A DNA stretch of 64,000 nucleotides from Hirudinaria manillensis (lineage: Eukaryota > Annelida > Clitellata > Hirudinida > Hirudinidae). The notes below the pieces were generated by a model. It had not been told where the DNA came from and searched no databases. It worked only from the letters and a program-made list of their open reading frames with translations. The position numbers and the translations under genes were made by a program. Position 1 is the first letter of the stretch; each line of letters begins with the position of its first letter. The DNA is taken from the NCBI GenBank assembly GCA_034509925.1, contig CM067526.1:9196244-9260243 (forward strand). Reading direction: 5' to 3'. This document shows, in pieces, positions 63,601 through 64,000 of the stretch.

Positions 63601-64000
63601 AAATTTAAGTGGTTAAGGATGGAAAAGAGTCTCCTATAAGGAGGCTTAACTTTGCTCGTCTCATCACAACTTTCACGAAAAAGTTTGAGCATGGAGATCC
63701 TCAGAAGGCTATGCATTATTACTACTTCCTAAGGTGAGATTATTTTTATCATTTTCATTCTCAATGACTTGCTTCATTGTGCATAATGTTCCTTCAGAGA
63801 TATCACTACCTCGAGTGATGAAAATCTGTTCATATTAAACGTTTGCGATCTTGCAATGGGAACAAGAGAGGTTTGTTTTGTTATTTTTAATTTGGTCCGT
63901 TGGATTATTAATTAATTAAATATTCTTTTCCAGTACGATCTCTTGCTCGGGCAACTGTTGGTAGATGGAACAAGGAGGCCTGGTGCGATCGATAAGTTTA
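60677..64000 (+). CDS. NUP93: Nuclear pore complex protein Nup93, partial at 3' end
   Basis: Sixteen exons: 60677-60849, 61036-61153, 61254-61316, 61411-61536, 61598-61693, 61767-61859, 62005-62141, 62207-62339, 62471-62568, 62634-62687, 62750-62827, 62965-63140, 63210-63401, 63610-63733, 63798-63870 and 63934-end. The phases that could be checked agree. It opens [20 protein letters not shown] with [19 protein letters not shown], then [34 protein letters not shown], and later [40 protein letters not shown] and the conserved [15 protein letters not shown]. Nup93 (yeast Nic96) is a scaffold of the inner ring: its N-terminal helix binds Nup62 complex proteins and its alpha-solenoid binds Nup188/205. 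The window covers most of the solenoid; the C-terminus lies to the right. The second intron starts with GC rather than GT. Confidence 0.95.

Overview
This window is AT-rich nuclear DNA of an invertebrate animal. The genes are split by many short introns with GT-AG borders, and the space between and inside them is filled with decayed transposons. The gene set (a bitesize/synaptotagmin-like C-terminus, RPAP2, an FkbM/Star-like protein, UBALD, iRhom, an AP-1 beta adaptin, a TRIM-like protein and NUP93) is generally metazoan. Sequence alone does not fix the phylum; an arthropod or another AT-rich invertebrate would fit. There is no bacterial operon structure, no rRNA gene, no CRISPR array and no convincing tRNA gene.

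Layout, left to right. 64-574 (+) holds the last two exons of a synaptotagmin-like protein. 3955-8751 (-) is a complete 11-exon RPAP2 gene, with a solo LTR in its largest intron. 8930-10400 holds hAT-type debris and a tandemly duplicated 5' flank. 10402-14179 (-) is a CR1/L2-like LINE flanked by a TAAAT duplication and itself interrupted by another LINE. 14311-16025 (+) is a two-exon membrane FkbM-domain gene. 16914-20215 is a DNA transposon with terminal repeats, a tnp2-like transposase and a DUF4806-like ORF. 22314-23099 (-) is a small three-exon UBALD gene. 24350-25660 is a Tc1 relic. 26331-35950 (+) is an iRhom gene carrying several intronic transposons. 37828-48270 (+) is a 19-exon AP-1 beta subunit gene. 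49309-53098 (+) is a RING/B-box gene ending in a run of short symmetric exons. 53160-59190 holds two head-to-head copies of an R2-superfamily LINE. 60677-64000 (+) is NUP93, cut by the window end.

The host genes are unrelated housekeeping or signalling genes (nuclear import of Pol II, vesicle coats, nuclear pore, EGFR/TNF trafficking) and need not act together. The strongest common thread is a non-LTR retrotransposon family with a restriction-like endonuclease, present in about six copies. Three of its 3' ends preserve a 10-bp stem with compensatory base changes, which suggests a conserved 3' RNA structure. Other points worth following are 20-21-residue repeats each encoded by its own phase 1-1 exon in the TRIM-like gene, and an iRhom that keeps serine and histidine at the rhomboid catalytic positions.
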